Below, piece after piece: positions 53,049 through 62,556 of a stretch of 64,000 nucleotides of DNA. The translations under genes and the position numbers were made by a program. The notes beneath the pieces are model-generated. The model did not search any database. It worked only from the letters and a program-made list of their open reading frames with translations, and had not been told where the DNA came from. The stretch spans positions 17,838 through 81,837 of the forward strand of contig JANQLW010000075.1 in NCBI GenBank assembly GCA_028280405.1, given 5' to 3'. The stretch's first letter is position 1. Each line of letters begins with the position of its first letter. The stretch is from Bacteroidales bacterium. Lineage in GTDB: Bacteria > Bacteroidota > Bacteroidia > Bacteroidales > GCA-2711565.

Positions 53049-54266
53049 TTAAACATTTTCTTTCTGGAACAATGCAGGAATTGTTCTTAAAATTAATTTG
53101 ATGTCACCCCAAAATGAATAATTTTTAGCATATTCATTATCAAGTGATTTTCTTTCATCTTCCGACATCTCACCTTTTTTTCCTCGTAATTCCACCTGCC
53201 ACAGCCCTGTAATTCCTGAGGGGCCAAGAAAACGCTCACTCCAATCATCCGATGTTAATAGTTCTGCTTCATATAGTGGCAATGGGCGGTTTCCAACAAT
53301 CGACATGTCACCTTTTAAAACATTAATTAACTGAGGTAGCTCATCTATACTTGTATTTCTAATAAATTTTCCAACTTTGGTAATACGTGGGTCATCTTTT
53401 ATTTTCATAAAAGTCACTTTATTCTCATTTGCCTTTAATTGGGAATACCAATATTCACAAACTTTAATTCCTTCGGTAAACAGTGTGGGAGAACAGTGTT
53501 CTTCATTAGGCAATTTGGTACAGCGGGGACAATTACCTAGCTCTTCTTCCTCATTTTTTTGACTTTCCTCTGTTTTTTGCTGAGCATATTGATTCAAATG
53601 ATTTAATTCTTTCAGCCTGGCATCTGCACCGGTATACATCGACCTGAATTTGTAAAAGTCAAATATTTTATATCCTGTACCAACTCTTTTCGATTTATAA
53701 TAAACCTTCCCTTTAGATTCTAATCTGATAGCAAAAGCAGTTAAAATAAAGAAAGGAATCAGGAAAATAAGAGCCGTTCCGGAAACAAGAATGTCAAAAG
53801 TTCTTTTGATCAATGGAATTTTATAATCTTTAACATTTATTGTTTTTTCTGTTTGCTTATCTTTCTGAATTTCTTTTTTATAACGATTCAGAAACTCTAT
53901 TCTGGTATATATTTCTTCAACATCAAGGGGAATCAGGTAGTAATCATCAATTTTTTCCTTCAGGGCTTTTGCCAAAAGTTTTTCCTCAGGTTCATGATTA
54001 ATTAAGATAAAGGGAGTAAGTTGATGAATCGCTTTGGCCTTAAGCATTCGGAAGATTTCAATTCCATTAATTCCAGGAAGATGTGCTTCACTAATGATGG
54101 CATCAAAATCTTCATTTTTCTTCAAAATATTTATGGCTTCTAATCCATTTTCAGAATCAGTTACATCAAAAAGGAGAGAAGAATCCTGGTACTCTTTAGT
54201 GACTTTTTTATTTCCACCTATATAAAGAATCTTAAGACGTTTTCTCGAATTTGTAGCTTCATCCAT
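53049..54266 (-). CDS. Initiating polyprenyl-phosphate sugar transferase fused to a pseudo-receiver
   Basis: 405 residues. Residues 12-128 have a receiver fold, but the phosphoacceptor position is E60 (FDAIISEAHLPG), the N-terminal acidic pair is missing (LKILYIGGNKK) and the usual Lys is replaced (YYLIPLD). Residues about 148-405 are a WbaP/PssE-type sugar transferase: PLIKRTFDILVSGTALIFLI (TM hairpin), FYKFRSMYTGAD, DDPRITKVGKFIRNTSIDEL, and PQLINVLKGDMSIVGNRPLP. An insertion at 225-265 carries C236-x2-C239, C248 and C260. Starts repeat-unit synthesis on undecaprenyl phosphate. The fusion points to allosteric control. Confidence 0.9.
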   Translation of the reverse strand: MDEATNSRKRLKILYIGGNKKVTKEYQDSSLLFDVTDSENGLEAINILKKNEDFDAIISEAHLPGINGIEIFRMLKAKAIHQLTPFILINHEPEEKLLAKALKEKIDDYYLIPLDVEEIYTRIEFLNRYKKEIQKDKQTEKTINVKDYKIPLIKRTFDILVSGTALIFLIPFFILTAFAIRLESKGKVYYKSKRVGTGYKIFDFYKFRSMYTGADARLKELNHLNQYAQQKTEESQKNEEEELGNCPRCTKLPNEEHCSPTLFTEGIKVCEYWYSQLKANENKVTFMKIKDDPRITKVGKFIRNTSIDELPQLINVLKGDMSIVGNRPLPLYEAELLTSDDWSERFLGPSGITGLWQVELRGKKGEMSEDERKSLDNEYAKNYSFWGDIKLILRTIPALFQKENV

Positions 54267-54305
54267 AATGCAGGATCGTTTTGTTGATGTTGATAAAGTA
54301 CTAAA

Positions 54306-54680
54306 TTACGATTTTCTTGATATAAGCAGTTCAATTCGAATTGCCAATTCTTCCGGATTAAAAGGTTTTACAATATAATCGTCAGCACCTAGCTTTAAAC
54401 ACTTAATTTTTTCAGTACTGCTTTCAATTCCTGAGAGCATAATTAAAGGAATATCTCTAAAATATCCACTCGCACGTACATTTTTGACAAATTCATAGCC
54501 ATCCAGATTCGGCATTTGGATGTCAGCTACAATAAGATCTGGAATATTCCCTTCTTCCAACCAACTCAAACCCTCCATACCATCATTTTTAGTAACCACA
54601 TTATAAGTTTTGTTTAGAAAATTTTCCAATAGCATTCTAATACTTAACTCATCATCAATAACCAGGATCTTCTTTTTCAT
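54306..54680 (-). CDS. Single-domain response regulator (CheY-like)
   Basis: 124 residues, receiver only. KILVIDDELSIRMLLENFL (acidic pair), phospho-Asp D53 in DLIVADIQMPNLDGYEF, the Thr/Ser switch in LIMLSGIESS and Lys in YIVKPFNPEEL are all present. First gene of the minus-strand polysaccharide block, 39 bases before the receiver-sugar transferase fusion. No output domain, so it probably acts by protein contact, perhaps as a phosphorelay intermediate for the hybrid kinases at the far end. Confidence 0.93.
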   Translation of the reverse strand: MKKKILVIDDELSIRMLLENFLNKTYNVVTKNDGMEGLSWLEEGNIPDLIVADIQMPNLDGYEFVKNVRASGYFRDIPLIMLSGIESSTEKIKCLKLGADDYIVKPFNPEELAIRIELLISRKS

Positions 54681-54838
54681 GTATTATTTAAATTAGTTAG
54701 ATTGACAATTAAATTGTTCCATTTTATTCACAAATACAAAAATAAGATAAAATATAAATTAGCCTTAATCTTAACCAAAATTATTTACAAAATAAAGTTA
54801 ATAAATCAAATTAGATATAAAAATATTAGATCGAATAA

Positions 54839-56845
54839 TTAAAGACTATTTAACCTCTTCTTTAGATCTGTAATTTCATCTCTGAATCTAGCAGCTTCAA
54901 TAAAATCCAATTCCTTAACTGCCAATTCCATATTTTTTTGAGCTTTGGTAATTGCTTTTTCCAGGGCAGGCTTCCCCATATATTGAATTACCGGGTCTGC
55001 TGCAATAGAGCTTTCTTCCTTCTCTATATACGCTTTTGAATTGGCCACAGCAGTTTGCTCAAGAATGGAACTTGTTGATTTTACAATTGGTGTAGGAGTA
55101 ATCCCATGTTCTTCATTATAGGCTATTTGTTTGGCTCTTCTACGATTCGTTTCATCGATGGTTAATTGCATGGAATTTGTAATGGTATCGGCATACATTA
55201 TTACAATGCTGTTTATATTTCTGGCTGCCCTGCCTGCAGTTTGTGTAAGGGATCGTTCGGATCTCAAAAACCCTTCTTTGTCAGCATCTAAAATAGCAAC
55301 CAATGAAACTTCCGGTAAATCCAAACCTTCCCGTAAAAGATTAACACCAACCAATACATCTATTTCCCCCAGTCTTAGCTTTCTTAATATCTCGACTCTA
55401 TCCAGTGTATCTACATCAGAGTGGATGTAAGTTGTCCGTATTTTAAGATTCAATAGATATTTCGTGAGTTCTTCAGCCATTCGCTTTGTAAGCGTTGTTA
55501 CTAAAACTCTTTCTTTCTTTTGAACCACTTTACTGATTTCATCCAAAAGGTCATCTATTTGGTTCAGGCTTGGCCTTACTTCAATAGGAGGGTCCAGTAA
55601 GCCTGTAGGCCGTATTAATTGATCAACAATTACCCCTTCCGATTTTTGAAGTTCATAATCAGCCGGAGTCGCACTTACAAATACTGCCTGGTTTATCATA
55701 GATTCAAATTCATCAAACTTCAATGGGCGGTTATCCATAGCAGAAGGTAAACGAAAACCATATTCCACCAGGTTTTTCTTACGTGATCTGTCCCCTCCAT
55801 ACATCGCACGTATTTGAGGAATCGTCACATGGCTTTCATCAACCATTAATAAGTAGTCATCAGGAAAATAATCTATCAGACAGAAAGGTCTGGAGCCAGG
55901 CTTACGACCGTCAAAATACCTGGAATAATTTTCAATTCCGGAACAGTAGCCTAATTCACGCATCATTTCCAAATCATAAGTTACACGATCTTCGAGGCGT
56001 TTAGCTTCCATATGCTTTCCAATTTCCTTAAAATAAGCTATTTGTTTTACTAAATCATCCTGAATACTGTAGATAGAAGAAAGCATTTTATCTTTAGAAG
56101 TAACAAAGATATTAGCAGGGAATATCACCATTTCATTCATTTGCTGAATCCCTTTGCCAGTAATTGGATCAAAGCTTTCCAATTCTTCAATTTCATCGCC
56201 CCAGAAAATGACACGATAACAGATATCAGCATAAGCAGGATAAATATCAACCGTATCTCCTTTTACCCTGAAATTACCTCTATTCATTTCCAGCTCGGTT
56301 CTGGAATATAAACTTCCAACCAAATCGTGCAGAAAAGTATTTCTGCTAATAACTTCTCCTTTACTGATCCTGATAACATTTTTTGTAAAGTCATCCGGAT
56401 TTCCAATACCATATATACACGAAACAGAAGAAACCACAATTACATCTCTTCTACCTGATAACAAAGCTGAAGATGTACTCAGTCTCAGTTTTTCAATTTC
56501 ATCATTTATGGAAAGATCCTTTTCAATATAAGTATTCGTAACAGGAATATAGGCTTCCGGCTGATAATAGTCATAATAGGATACAAAATATTCAACTGCA
56601 TTATTCGGAAAGAACTGTTTAAACTCACCATACAATTGAGCAGCTAAAGTTTTATTATGGCTCAATACAAGTACCGGACAATTAATATCCTTAATAACAT
56701 TGGCCATTGTAAATGTTTTTCCCGAACCTGTCACACCTAACAATGTTTGGGCCGGATCACCTCTTTTAATACCTTCTACTAGTTGCTTGATGGCTTCCGG
56801 TTGATCTCCTGTGGGTTCAAAATCCGATATTAATTCATATTTCAT
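54839..56845 (-). CDS. uvrB: Excinuclease ABC subunit B
   Basis: 668 residues, full length. P-loop LLGVTGSGKTFTMANVI, beta-hairpin region YYDYYQPEAYIPVTNTYIEK, helicase motifs VDESHVTIPQIRAMY and NLLREGLDLPEVSLVAILDA, QTAGRAARN, and the C-terminal UVR motif (AVKELDFIEAARFRDEI). Damage verification in nucleotide excision repair. Stands alone with an AT-rich 158-base gap before the response regulator gene. Confidence 0.98.
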   Translation of the reverse strand: MKYELISDFEPTGDQPEAIKQLVEGIKRGDPAQTLLGVTGSGKTFTMANVIKDINCPVLVLSHNKTLAAQLYGEFKQFFPNNAVEYFVSYYDYYQPEAYIPVTNTYIEKDLSINDEIEKLRLSTSSALLSGRRDVIVVSSVSCIYGIGNPDDFTKNVIRISKGEVISRNTFLHDLVGSLYSRTELEMNRGNFRVKGDTVDIYPAYADICYRVIFWGDEIEELESFDPITGKGIQQMNEMVIFPANIFVTSKDKMLSSIYSIQDDLVKQIAYFKEIGKHMEAKRLEDRVTYDLEMMRELGYCSGIENYSRYFDGRKPGSRPFCLIDYFPDDYLLMVDESHVTIPQIRAMYGGDRSRKKNLVEYGFRLPSAMDNRPLKFDEFESMINQAVFVSATPADYELQKSEGVIVDQLIRPTGLLDPPIEVRPSLNQIDDLLDEISKVVQKKERVLVTTLTKRMAEELTKYLLNLKIRTTYIHSDVDTLDRVEILRKLRLGEIDVLVGVNLLREGLDLPEVSLVAILDADKEGFLRSERSLTQTAGRAARNINSIVIMYADTITNSMQLTIDETNRRRAKQIAYNEEHGITPTPIVKSTSSILEQTAVANSKAYIEKEESSIAADPVIQYMGKPALEKAITKAQKNMELAVKELDFIEAARFRDEITDLKKRLNSL

Positions 56846-56906
56846 AAATGATCAATCTCAACAACAAAAATAAGATTAATTATATAAGGAATTTCAGATA
56901 ATAGGA

Positions 56907-58019
56907 TTAATCCTTATTAAAAATAAACTTGCTTTTTACAGGGAAATGATCTGAAAGATTGATTCTCAATTCATCATAGCTTAAAGGAGTAAAAACATCA
57001 TCATAAAGAATATAATCAATCCTGAATGCCGGAAGTTTTCCTTTTAATGTTTTTCCTAACCCCTTGCCATTTTCTACAAAAGCATCGGATAATCCATTAG
57101 CAAGTACTTGATAAGTATAAGAACAAGGGGTATCATTGAAATCTCCGCATACTATAAAAGGAAAAATACAATTGTCCATATGTGCTTTTAAAATATCGAC
57201 CTGTTTTGCTCTGGTTTTAGAAGATCTTTTTAATTTCCCAATGATTTGTTTTGTATTTCCTTCATACTTTTTATCATTGACATTTATACCTGTTACATAA
57301 GAATAATCTGCATAATTCAAACGAATGGATTTCAAGTGAATATTATACAGTCTGACAGTATCATTGTATATTTTCAAATCCGTATAAATTCCAAATTTAC
57401 GGGTTCCTTTCATCTCAAAAATTCCTTTTCCTACAATGGGGAACTTACTATAAGTGACCATTCCTAAAACTTTATTTTTTTTAGGCTTAAAGTAACTTTC
57501 GAAAAAGTAATTTTCTGCTCCAAGTCGGTTTTTCAGTTGTGTATGCGAAGCATATCTATTGTCGCCGCTATAGCAAAACTCTTGTATGCAAACGATATCT
57601 GTATTTTGATTTTCTATAAACTGAAAATTTTCTTTTTGGGCTTGCTTATTATAAAGCCCTGAATAATTTCTTGAAAAATTATGAACATTAAAAGACAAAA
57701 TACTATAGGGGTTCTCAGCATCAATAACCTCTCCTTTTCGCTGATAATATTGTCCTATATGATTATAACCCAAAATGATTACAAGTAGTGATATAAAAAA
57801 ATGCCTTTTCCCTAGTATCAGCCATCCTATAAAAAAGGCAATATTAAAAACTAAAATGAATGGATAAGCAAGACCAAATAAAGCCAAAAACCAAATTTTT
57901 TCAGGGCTTATATGACATGATAAATAACTTAGAATAAGAGCAAATGCAAAGAAGTAATTGATGTATAATGCAAACTTGCTTAGGAATGAATCATTATGCT
58001 CCTTAAAAAGCTTTATCAC
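56907..58019 (-). CDS. Membrane-anchored endonuclease/exonuclease/phosphatase-family protein
   Basis: 370 residues. Two to three N-terminal TM helices (about 15-95), then an EEP domain: YSILSFNVHNFSRN, DIVCIQEFCYSG (catalytic Glu), YNIHLKSIRLN, FIVCGDFNDTPCSYTY (D-x-N) and RINLSDHFPVKSKF (D-H). The active site is complete and faces the periplasm if the helices are oriented as usual. Substrates in this family include nucleic acids and phospholipids. The conserved location after the rhomboid genes is common in Bacteroidota; it overlaps the rhomboid gene by four bases. Confidence 0.87.
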   Translation of the reverse strand: MIKLFKEHNDSFLSKFALYINYFFAFALILSYLSCHISPEKIWFLALFGLAYPFILVFNIAFFIGWLILGKRHFFISLLVIILGYNHIGQYYQRKGEVIDAENPYSILSFNVHNFSRNYSGLYNKQAQKENFQFIENQNTDIVCIQEFCYSGDNRYASHTQLKNRLGAENYFFESYFKPKKNKVLGMVTYSKFPIVGKGIFEMKGTRKFGIYTDLKIYNDTVRLYNIHLKSIRLNYADYSYVTGINVNDKKYEGNTKQIIGKLKRSSKTRAKQVDILKAHMDNCIFPFIVCGDFNDTPCSYTYQVLANGLSDAFVENGKGLGKTLKGKLPAFRIDYILYDDVFTPLSYDELRINLSDHFPVKSKFIFNKD

Positions 58020-58927
58020 TGCTTATTACTGTTTTTAAATAGGATTTCTTTTTCTTTTTCAGATAAGCTGGAATAGCCTGATTTAGATATTTTATCTAAA
58101 ATAGCATCAATCTCTTCCTGTCTGATGTTTTTATTCCGATTATATTCATCATCCGAAACAGGTTTTTTATAACCCGGATTACTATAGACTTTTCTTGGTC
58201 CTCTTCTAAAAGAAAACTTAGGAACATTTATTTTATTGCCGAACCTAATCCCCTTTTTAAACAACGTTATTGAAATAAAGCCGTACAAAGCACCTCCGAT
58301 ATGCGCAATATGTCCACCCGGATTTGTTCCCTGTATACTCAGTAAATCAATAATAACGAAAGCAATGGCAATATGCTTTAATTTAACTCTGCCAATCAGG
58401 ATCAGGTTGACATAATAGTTTGGGACATAAGTGGCAATAGCAACCAATATAGCCAGTACGGATGCTGAGGCTCCCAGAGCTACCGAATACTTAGCTTCTT
58501 GCTGGAATACAGGAAAATAATTATACGCAAGAACATATAACAGGCCTCCAAATAAACCACCCCAGATATAAGTCGATAAAAGTTTCTTCTGGCTTAAATA
58601 TTCCATAAAGATTCCACCTCCCAAATACAGTATAATCATATTAAAAAATATGTGGAAGAAATCTTCATGTAGAATCATATATGTAAAAATTGTCCAGGGT
58701 TTTTGAATTAACAAGCTGGGATTTGAAGGGACTGAAAGCCAATAAGCAATGGGAGATAAGCCAAACTGGTTTTGAATCCCCGAATCAATCTTAAACAACC
58801 ACAACAAAAGGCTTATTAAGTTTACAAATAGAAAAATAACCAGATTTAACAATATTAACCTGGATAATATGTTTTTCTGTCTAAGAAAATTTTTAAAGTT
58901 TTCCAAAGGATTTTGTTGTGTATACAT
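58016..58927 (-). CDS. Rhomboid-family intramembrane serine protease (second copy)
   Basis: 303 residues. Six TM helices with WTIFTYMILHEDFFHIFFNM, the serine in VALGASASVLAILVAI and the histidine in GHIAHIGGALYGF. The Gly after the catalytic Ser of GxSG is Ala here (GASA). A cytoplasmic C-terminal tail of about 80 residues (RRGPRKVYSNPGYKKPVSDD) follows. Probably an active or at least folded rhomboid. Tandem with the shorter copy, eight bases apart. Confidence 0.9.
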   Translation of the reverse strand: MYTQQNPLENFKNFLRQKNILSRLILLNLVIFLFVNLISLLLWLFKIDSGIQNQFGLSPIAYWLSVPSNPSLLIQKPWTIFTYMILHEDFFHIFFNMIILYLGGGIFMEYLSQKKLLSTYIWGGLFGGLLYVLAYNYFPVFQQEAKYSVALGASASVLAILVAIATYVPNYYVNLILIGRVKLKHIAIAFVIIDLLSIQGTNPGGHIAHIGGALYGFISITLFKKGIRFGNKINVPKFSFRRGPRKVYSNPGYKKPVSDDEYNRNKNIRQEEIDAILDKISKSGYSSLSEKEKEILFKNSNKQ

Positions 58928-58934
58928 TCGTAAT

Positions 58935-59669
58935 TTAATTTCGTTTCCAATACCTTATCAAGAAATAGCCGAATACCATACCACCAAGGTGTGCAAAATG
59001 TGCTACATTATCATTAGGGTTATTTGCAATACCGGCATATAATTCAATAGCACCGTATATTATTACAAACCATTTGGCTTTTATCGGAATCGCAAAATAA
59101 ACATAGATCAATGAATTCGGGAACATCATACCAAATGCAAGCAGGATTCCAAATACAGCTCCGGAAGCACCAACCGTAGTGGAATTTATCAATACATTCA
59201 ATTTTCCCATAGCATTATCCGTATAATTCATTCCTCTATCCAATACTGCATGTCCCTCATTATATACAATCTGGATCATTTCGTCTGTCATACCTTCTTT
59301 AGCTGCCTGAATTCTCAAGTAAGTCACAATCATTTGCACCAATGCCGCACCTAATCCGGTTATCATATAATAAGTAAGAAAACGTTTCGGCCCCCATACA
59401 TTTTCCAGTGTATTGCCAAACATCCATAAAGCAAACATATTGAAAAAAATATGTGCAAAACCTCCATGCATAAACATATAGCTCACAAACTGATAAGGGC
59501 TGAAATTGGGGGATTCCCAATAGTGTAATCCTAAAACTTCATTTAAGTTTGTTTTAAAGGCACTTTGAAAAGCAATAGTTGCCAAAAAAAACAGGCCATT
59601 AATAATCAACAAATTTTTAACAACCGGGGGTAATATTCTAAAGCCCATAGGGCGAAATGAACCATTCAT
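58935..59669 (-). CDS. Rhomboid-family intramembrane serine protease
   Basis: 244 residues, six TM helices. Motifs: FVSYMFMHGGFAHIFFNMFA (oxyanion HxxxN), VGASGAVFGILLAFGM (GASG, Ser nucleophile) and VAHFAHLGGMVFGY (His). Complete dyad. Cleaves TM substrates; targets unknown. It lies directly after mutL and before the second rhomboid, the usual cluster in this phylum. Confidence 0.93.
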   Translation of the reverse strand: MNGSFRPMGFRILPPVVKNLLIINGLFFLATIAFQSAFKTNLNEVLGLHYWESPNFSPYQFVSYMFMHGGFAHIFFNMFALWMFGNTLENVWGPKRFLTYYMITGLGAALVQMIVTYLRIQAAKEGMTDEMIQIVYNEGHAVLDRGMNYTDNAMGKLNVLINSTTVGASGAVFGILLAFGMMFPNSLIYVYFAIPIKAKWFVIIYGAIELYAGIANNPNDNVAHFAHLGGMVFGYFLIRYWKRN

Positions 59670-59749
59670 ATTTTAACTAAAAATTAAAACTAAAAACGAA
59701 ATGGATAAATATTTAAAAATATTTTTCACTTTTCATTCTTCATTTTTCA

Positions 59750-61612
59750 TTAATGAAACATTTTTTCTAATTCTTCCAGTGCAATGATTTTAAAAACCAA
59801 TTTACCGTTCGGACTCATATCCGGAATATTACAGGCAAATAATTTATCTACCAAAGCACTTTGTTCTTCCTTTTGCAGGCTTTGGCCTTTTTTAATAGAA
59901 AGACTGGCAGCCATAGCTTTTGCTAAATTAGCTTTTTTATTTTGATTGATATCCAATAAATTTTTTTGATAGTTTTCAATGATTTTCTCAATAGCTTCAC
60001 TAATATTTTTATCCTCCAGGTCAGCCGGTCTTCCTGAAAATACTAAGGATGCCTTACCAAGATAATCCATTTGAAATCCCAATTGTTTAAGTTCAGTTTC
60101 TATGTCTTTTATAATTTCAATCTCATTAGGCGTAAAGCTGATGGTAACAGGAAACAACTCTTGTTGTGATGCCTGTTGATCATTCTCTAAAGTTTCCAGG
60201 AACTGTTCATATAAAATTCTTTCATGAGCTCTGTTTTGGTCAATAATCATTAAACCGGAAGAAAGAAGAGTTATAATATATTTATTCTTAAACTGAAATA
60301 CTTTTTGGTTTACCAATTTATCACCCAAATCCAATTCCTGATTTTGAGAAGTTTCTGCTTGTCCCCTTTGTTCAACAAATTGGTTTTGATCAACATCTTG
60401 TTGAGTTTCTTTGTTTTCAATAAATAATGATTCCCAATTCCTTACATCTTTTTTTTTCGGAGCATGAGCAGTTCCTGAAAATGATTTTGAAGCTTTAGGC
60501 TTTATATCAAAAGGGTTATAATCAGGATCGATCGTAATACTGGGTTGTTGGAATTCCTTTCCTTTTGGAGCTTCGGGAAAATTCAATGCCTGATCTACTT
60601 CAAAATCCAAAGAAGGCGTCAGGTTATATTTCCCCAATGCCTGCCTGACAGCTGCCCTTAGTACAGCATATATTAATTTTGAATCCTGAAAATTAACTTC
60701 GGTTTTAGTCGGGTGAATATTAACATCAATGGTTTTTGGATCAACTTCTATAAATAAGAAATAAGTAGGATAGGTATCGCTGGGCAATAATTCCTGGAAA
60801 GCTGCATCAACTGAATGGTGCAAATACGCATGTTTGATGAACCTGTTATTTGCAAAGAAATATTGCTCACCTCTGGTTTTTTTAGCAAACTCAGGTTTGC
60901 CAACAAAGCCATATATATTCACATTTTCGGTGGCCTGTTCAACAGGTACAAGCCTTTGCGAATAAGTATTACCAAACAAACCGATTATTCTTTGCTTCAG
61001 ATTTGAAGAGGATAGCTGGAATAATCTTTTTCCATTATGATGCATTGAAAAGGCAATGCCCGGATTAACCATTGCAATACGAGTAAATTCCTCTATTATA
61101 TGCCTGGTTTCAACCTGGTCTGATTTTAAGAAATTTCTTCTTGCCGGGACATTAAAAAACAGGTTTTTTACGGAAATAGAACTTCCATTTGGACATTGTA
61201 TAACATCCTGTGCTTTTACTTCCGACCCTTCAATATTAATTAAGCACCCTAATTCATCCTCAGTTTTTTTTGTTTTTAATTCTACTTGTGCAATGGCAGC
61301 TATAGAGGCCAGGGCTTCCCCTCTGAATCCTAATGTGCGTATTGCAAAAAGATCCTCAGCTGAATTAATTTTTGAAGTTGCATGTTTTTCAAAAGCCATT
61401 CTGGCATCTGTATCCGACATACCGCAACCATTATCAATAACCTGTATCAGTGTTTTTCCGGCATCCTTTATAATGAGCTTAATACTATTTGCTCCTGCAT
61501 CAACTGCATTTTCCAACAATTCTTTCACAGCAGATGCAGGCCTTTGAATAACCTCACCCGCAGCTATCTGATTCGCTACTGAATCCGGTAGAAGTTTAAT
61601 GATATCTGGCAT
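59750..61612 (-). CDS. mutL: DNA mismatch repair protein MutL
   Basis: 620 residues. N-terminal GHKL ATPase: KELLENAVDAGANSIKLI, QVIDNGCGMSDTDARMAF, TLGFRGEALASIAAIAQ, GSSISVKNLFFNVPARRNFL. A variable linker (about 330-430) and a C-terminal dimerisation domain. The endonuclease motif DQHAxxExxxxE reads DQNRAHERILYE here, with the metal-binding His changed to Asn, and the distal motif is PNGKLVF. It overlaps the small upstream gene by one base. Confidence 0.97.
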   Translation of the reverse strand: MPDIIKLLPDSVANQIAAGEVIQRPASAVKELLENAVDAGANSIKLIIKDAGKTLIQVIDNGCGMSDTDARMAFEKHATSKINSAEDLFAIRTLGFRGEALASIAAIAQVELKTKKTEDELGCLINIEGSEVKAQDVIQCPNGSSISVKNLFFNVPARRNFLKSDQVETRHIIEEFTRIAMVNPGIAFSMHHNGKRLFQLSSSNLKQRIIGLFGNTYSQRLVPVEQATENVNIYGFVGKPEFAKKTRGEQYFFANNRFIKHAYLHHSVDAAFQELLPSDTYPTYFLFIEVDPKTIDVNIHPTKTEVNFQDSKLIYAVLRAAVRQALGKYNLTPSLDFEVDQALNFPEAPKGKEFQQPSITIDPDYNPFDIKPKASKSFSGTAHAPKKKDVRNWESLFIENKETQQDVDQNQFVEQRGQAETSQNQELDLGDKLVNQKVFQFKNKYIITLLSSGLMIIDQNRAHERILYEQFLETLENDQQASQQELFPVTISFTPNEIEIIKDIETELKQLGFQMDYLGKASLVFSGRPADLEDKNISEAIEKIIENYQKNLLDINQNKKANLAKAMAASLSIKKGQSLQKEEQSALVDKLFACNIPDMSPNGKLVFKIIALEELEKMFH

Positions 61613-61920
61613 TAATTATTTGTTATTAAAGAGACTAGTTTTTGAATAAAATCAGTAAAGAAAATATAATAGGTCACAAATCCGGCCAGAATTAAATAAA
61701 TCAGAACCTTCTTTCGCTGGTTTTCCTTTTCTTTCTTATAATTATCGCCACGCCAACGTCTTTGGAGTTCTCCTCTGAATAATTTTCGCTGACCTGCCTC
61801 ATCATCTGCTAAACCCAGTTCTTTTCTTCTTTGTTCACGTTCATCCTTTTCCTTATCGTAATATATAGGCTTATAATCAAATTGTTTTGGTTTAGGACGT
61901 CTTAAAAATACAATCTTCAT
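61612..61920 (-). CDS. Small C-tail-anchored membrane protein upstream of mutL
   Basis: 102 residues. Basic N-terminus (FLRRPKPKQFDYKPIYYDKE), a charged middle (REQRRKELGLADDEAGQRKL) and one C-terminal TM helix (VLIYLILAGFVTYYIFF). The start-stop overlap with mutL (TAATG) shows coupling. Small proteins of this pattern sit before mutL in many Bacteroidota; the label 'riboflavin synthase beta subunit' seen for them elsewhere has no support in the sequence. Function unknown. Confidence 0.75.
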   Translation of the reverse strand: MKIVFLRRPKPKQFDYKPIYYDKEKDEREQRRKELGLADDEAGQRKLFRGELQRRWRGDNYKKEKENQRKKVLIYLILAGFVTYYIFFTDFIQKLVSLITNN

Positions 61921-62171
61921 AATTCACTTTTTTAGGATTCAATTTATTATAAAAATAATCAAATCACATTCCGTTTTTCAAATAAAACGGATAAAAAACA
62001 AAATTATTGATTTTTCAGGAACAGAATGATACCTGTAAAAACTAATTATTCACATTTAGGGATTTGAAAAATGATCTCTAAAAAAATCTACATACCTTTT
62101 CACTTTTTTACTCTTTAAGCATTTCGCATCTTCTCTTTTTATTAATTTTGAAATGGAAAACCAAATAAAGG

Positions 62172-62555
62172 ATGACAGCCAAAATAAAAAAGAATATTGA
62201 TAACTTGATTGTAGTTGGAGACAGGTTACTGATTAAGCCTAAATCATTGTCGAACAAAACAAAAAGTGGATTATTCCTACCTCCGGGATATAAAGAAAAA
62301 GAAGAAATTCAAACCGGTTACATTATTAAATGTGGTCCGGGATATCCAATTCCATTGCCGTCTGAAGAGCATGATGAACCATGGAAAAATAATGAAGATA
62401 AAATAAAATATGTCCCTCTGCAGGCGAAAGAAGGTGACCTTGCGATCTTTATGCAAAAAGGAGCCATAGAGATTGTTTATAATGATGAGAAATATTTTAT
62501 CGTTCCTCAACATTCAGTTTTATTATTAGAAAGAGACGAAGAATTGTTTAGTTAA
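62172..62555 (+). CDS. GroES-like co-chaperonin family protein
   Basis: 127 residues. NLIVVGDRLLIKPKSLSNKT then SGLFLPPGYKEKEEIQTGYI is the Cpn10 barrel with its mobile-loop region, and EGDLAIFMQKGAIEIVYNDE then YFIVPQHSVLLLERDEE is the second half. It is longer than GroES (about 95) because of an insertion (GYPIPLPSEEHDEPWKNNED). A divergent second Cpn10, not adjacent to groEL, so partner choice is uncertain. Confidence 0.82.
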   Translation: MTAKIKKNIDNLIVVGDRLLIKPKSLSNKTKSGLFLPPGYKEKEEIQTGYIIKCGPGYPIPLPSEEHDEPWKNNEDKIKYVPLQAKEGDLAIFMQKGAIEIVYNDEKYFIVPQHSVLLLERDEELFS

Positions 62556-62556
62556 A

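Noticed and set aside
61056..61547. 163-codon plus-strand ORF opposite mutL
   Set aside because: Antisense of the highly conserved MutL ATPase domain; no independent signature.
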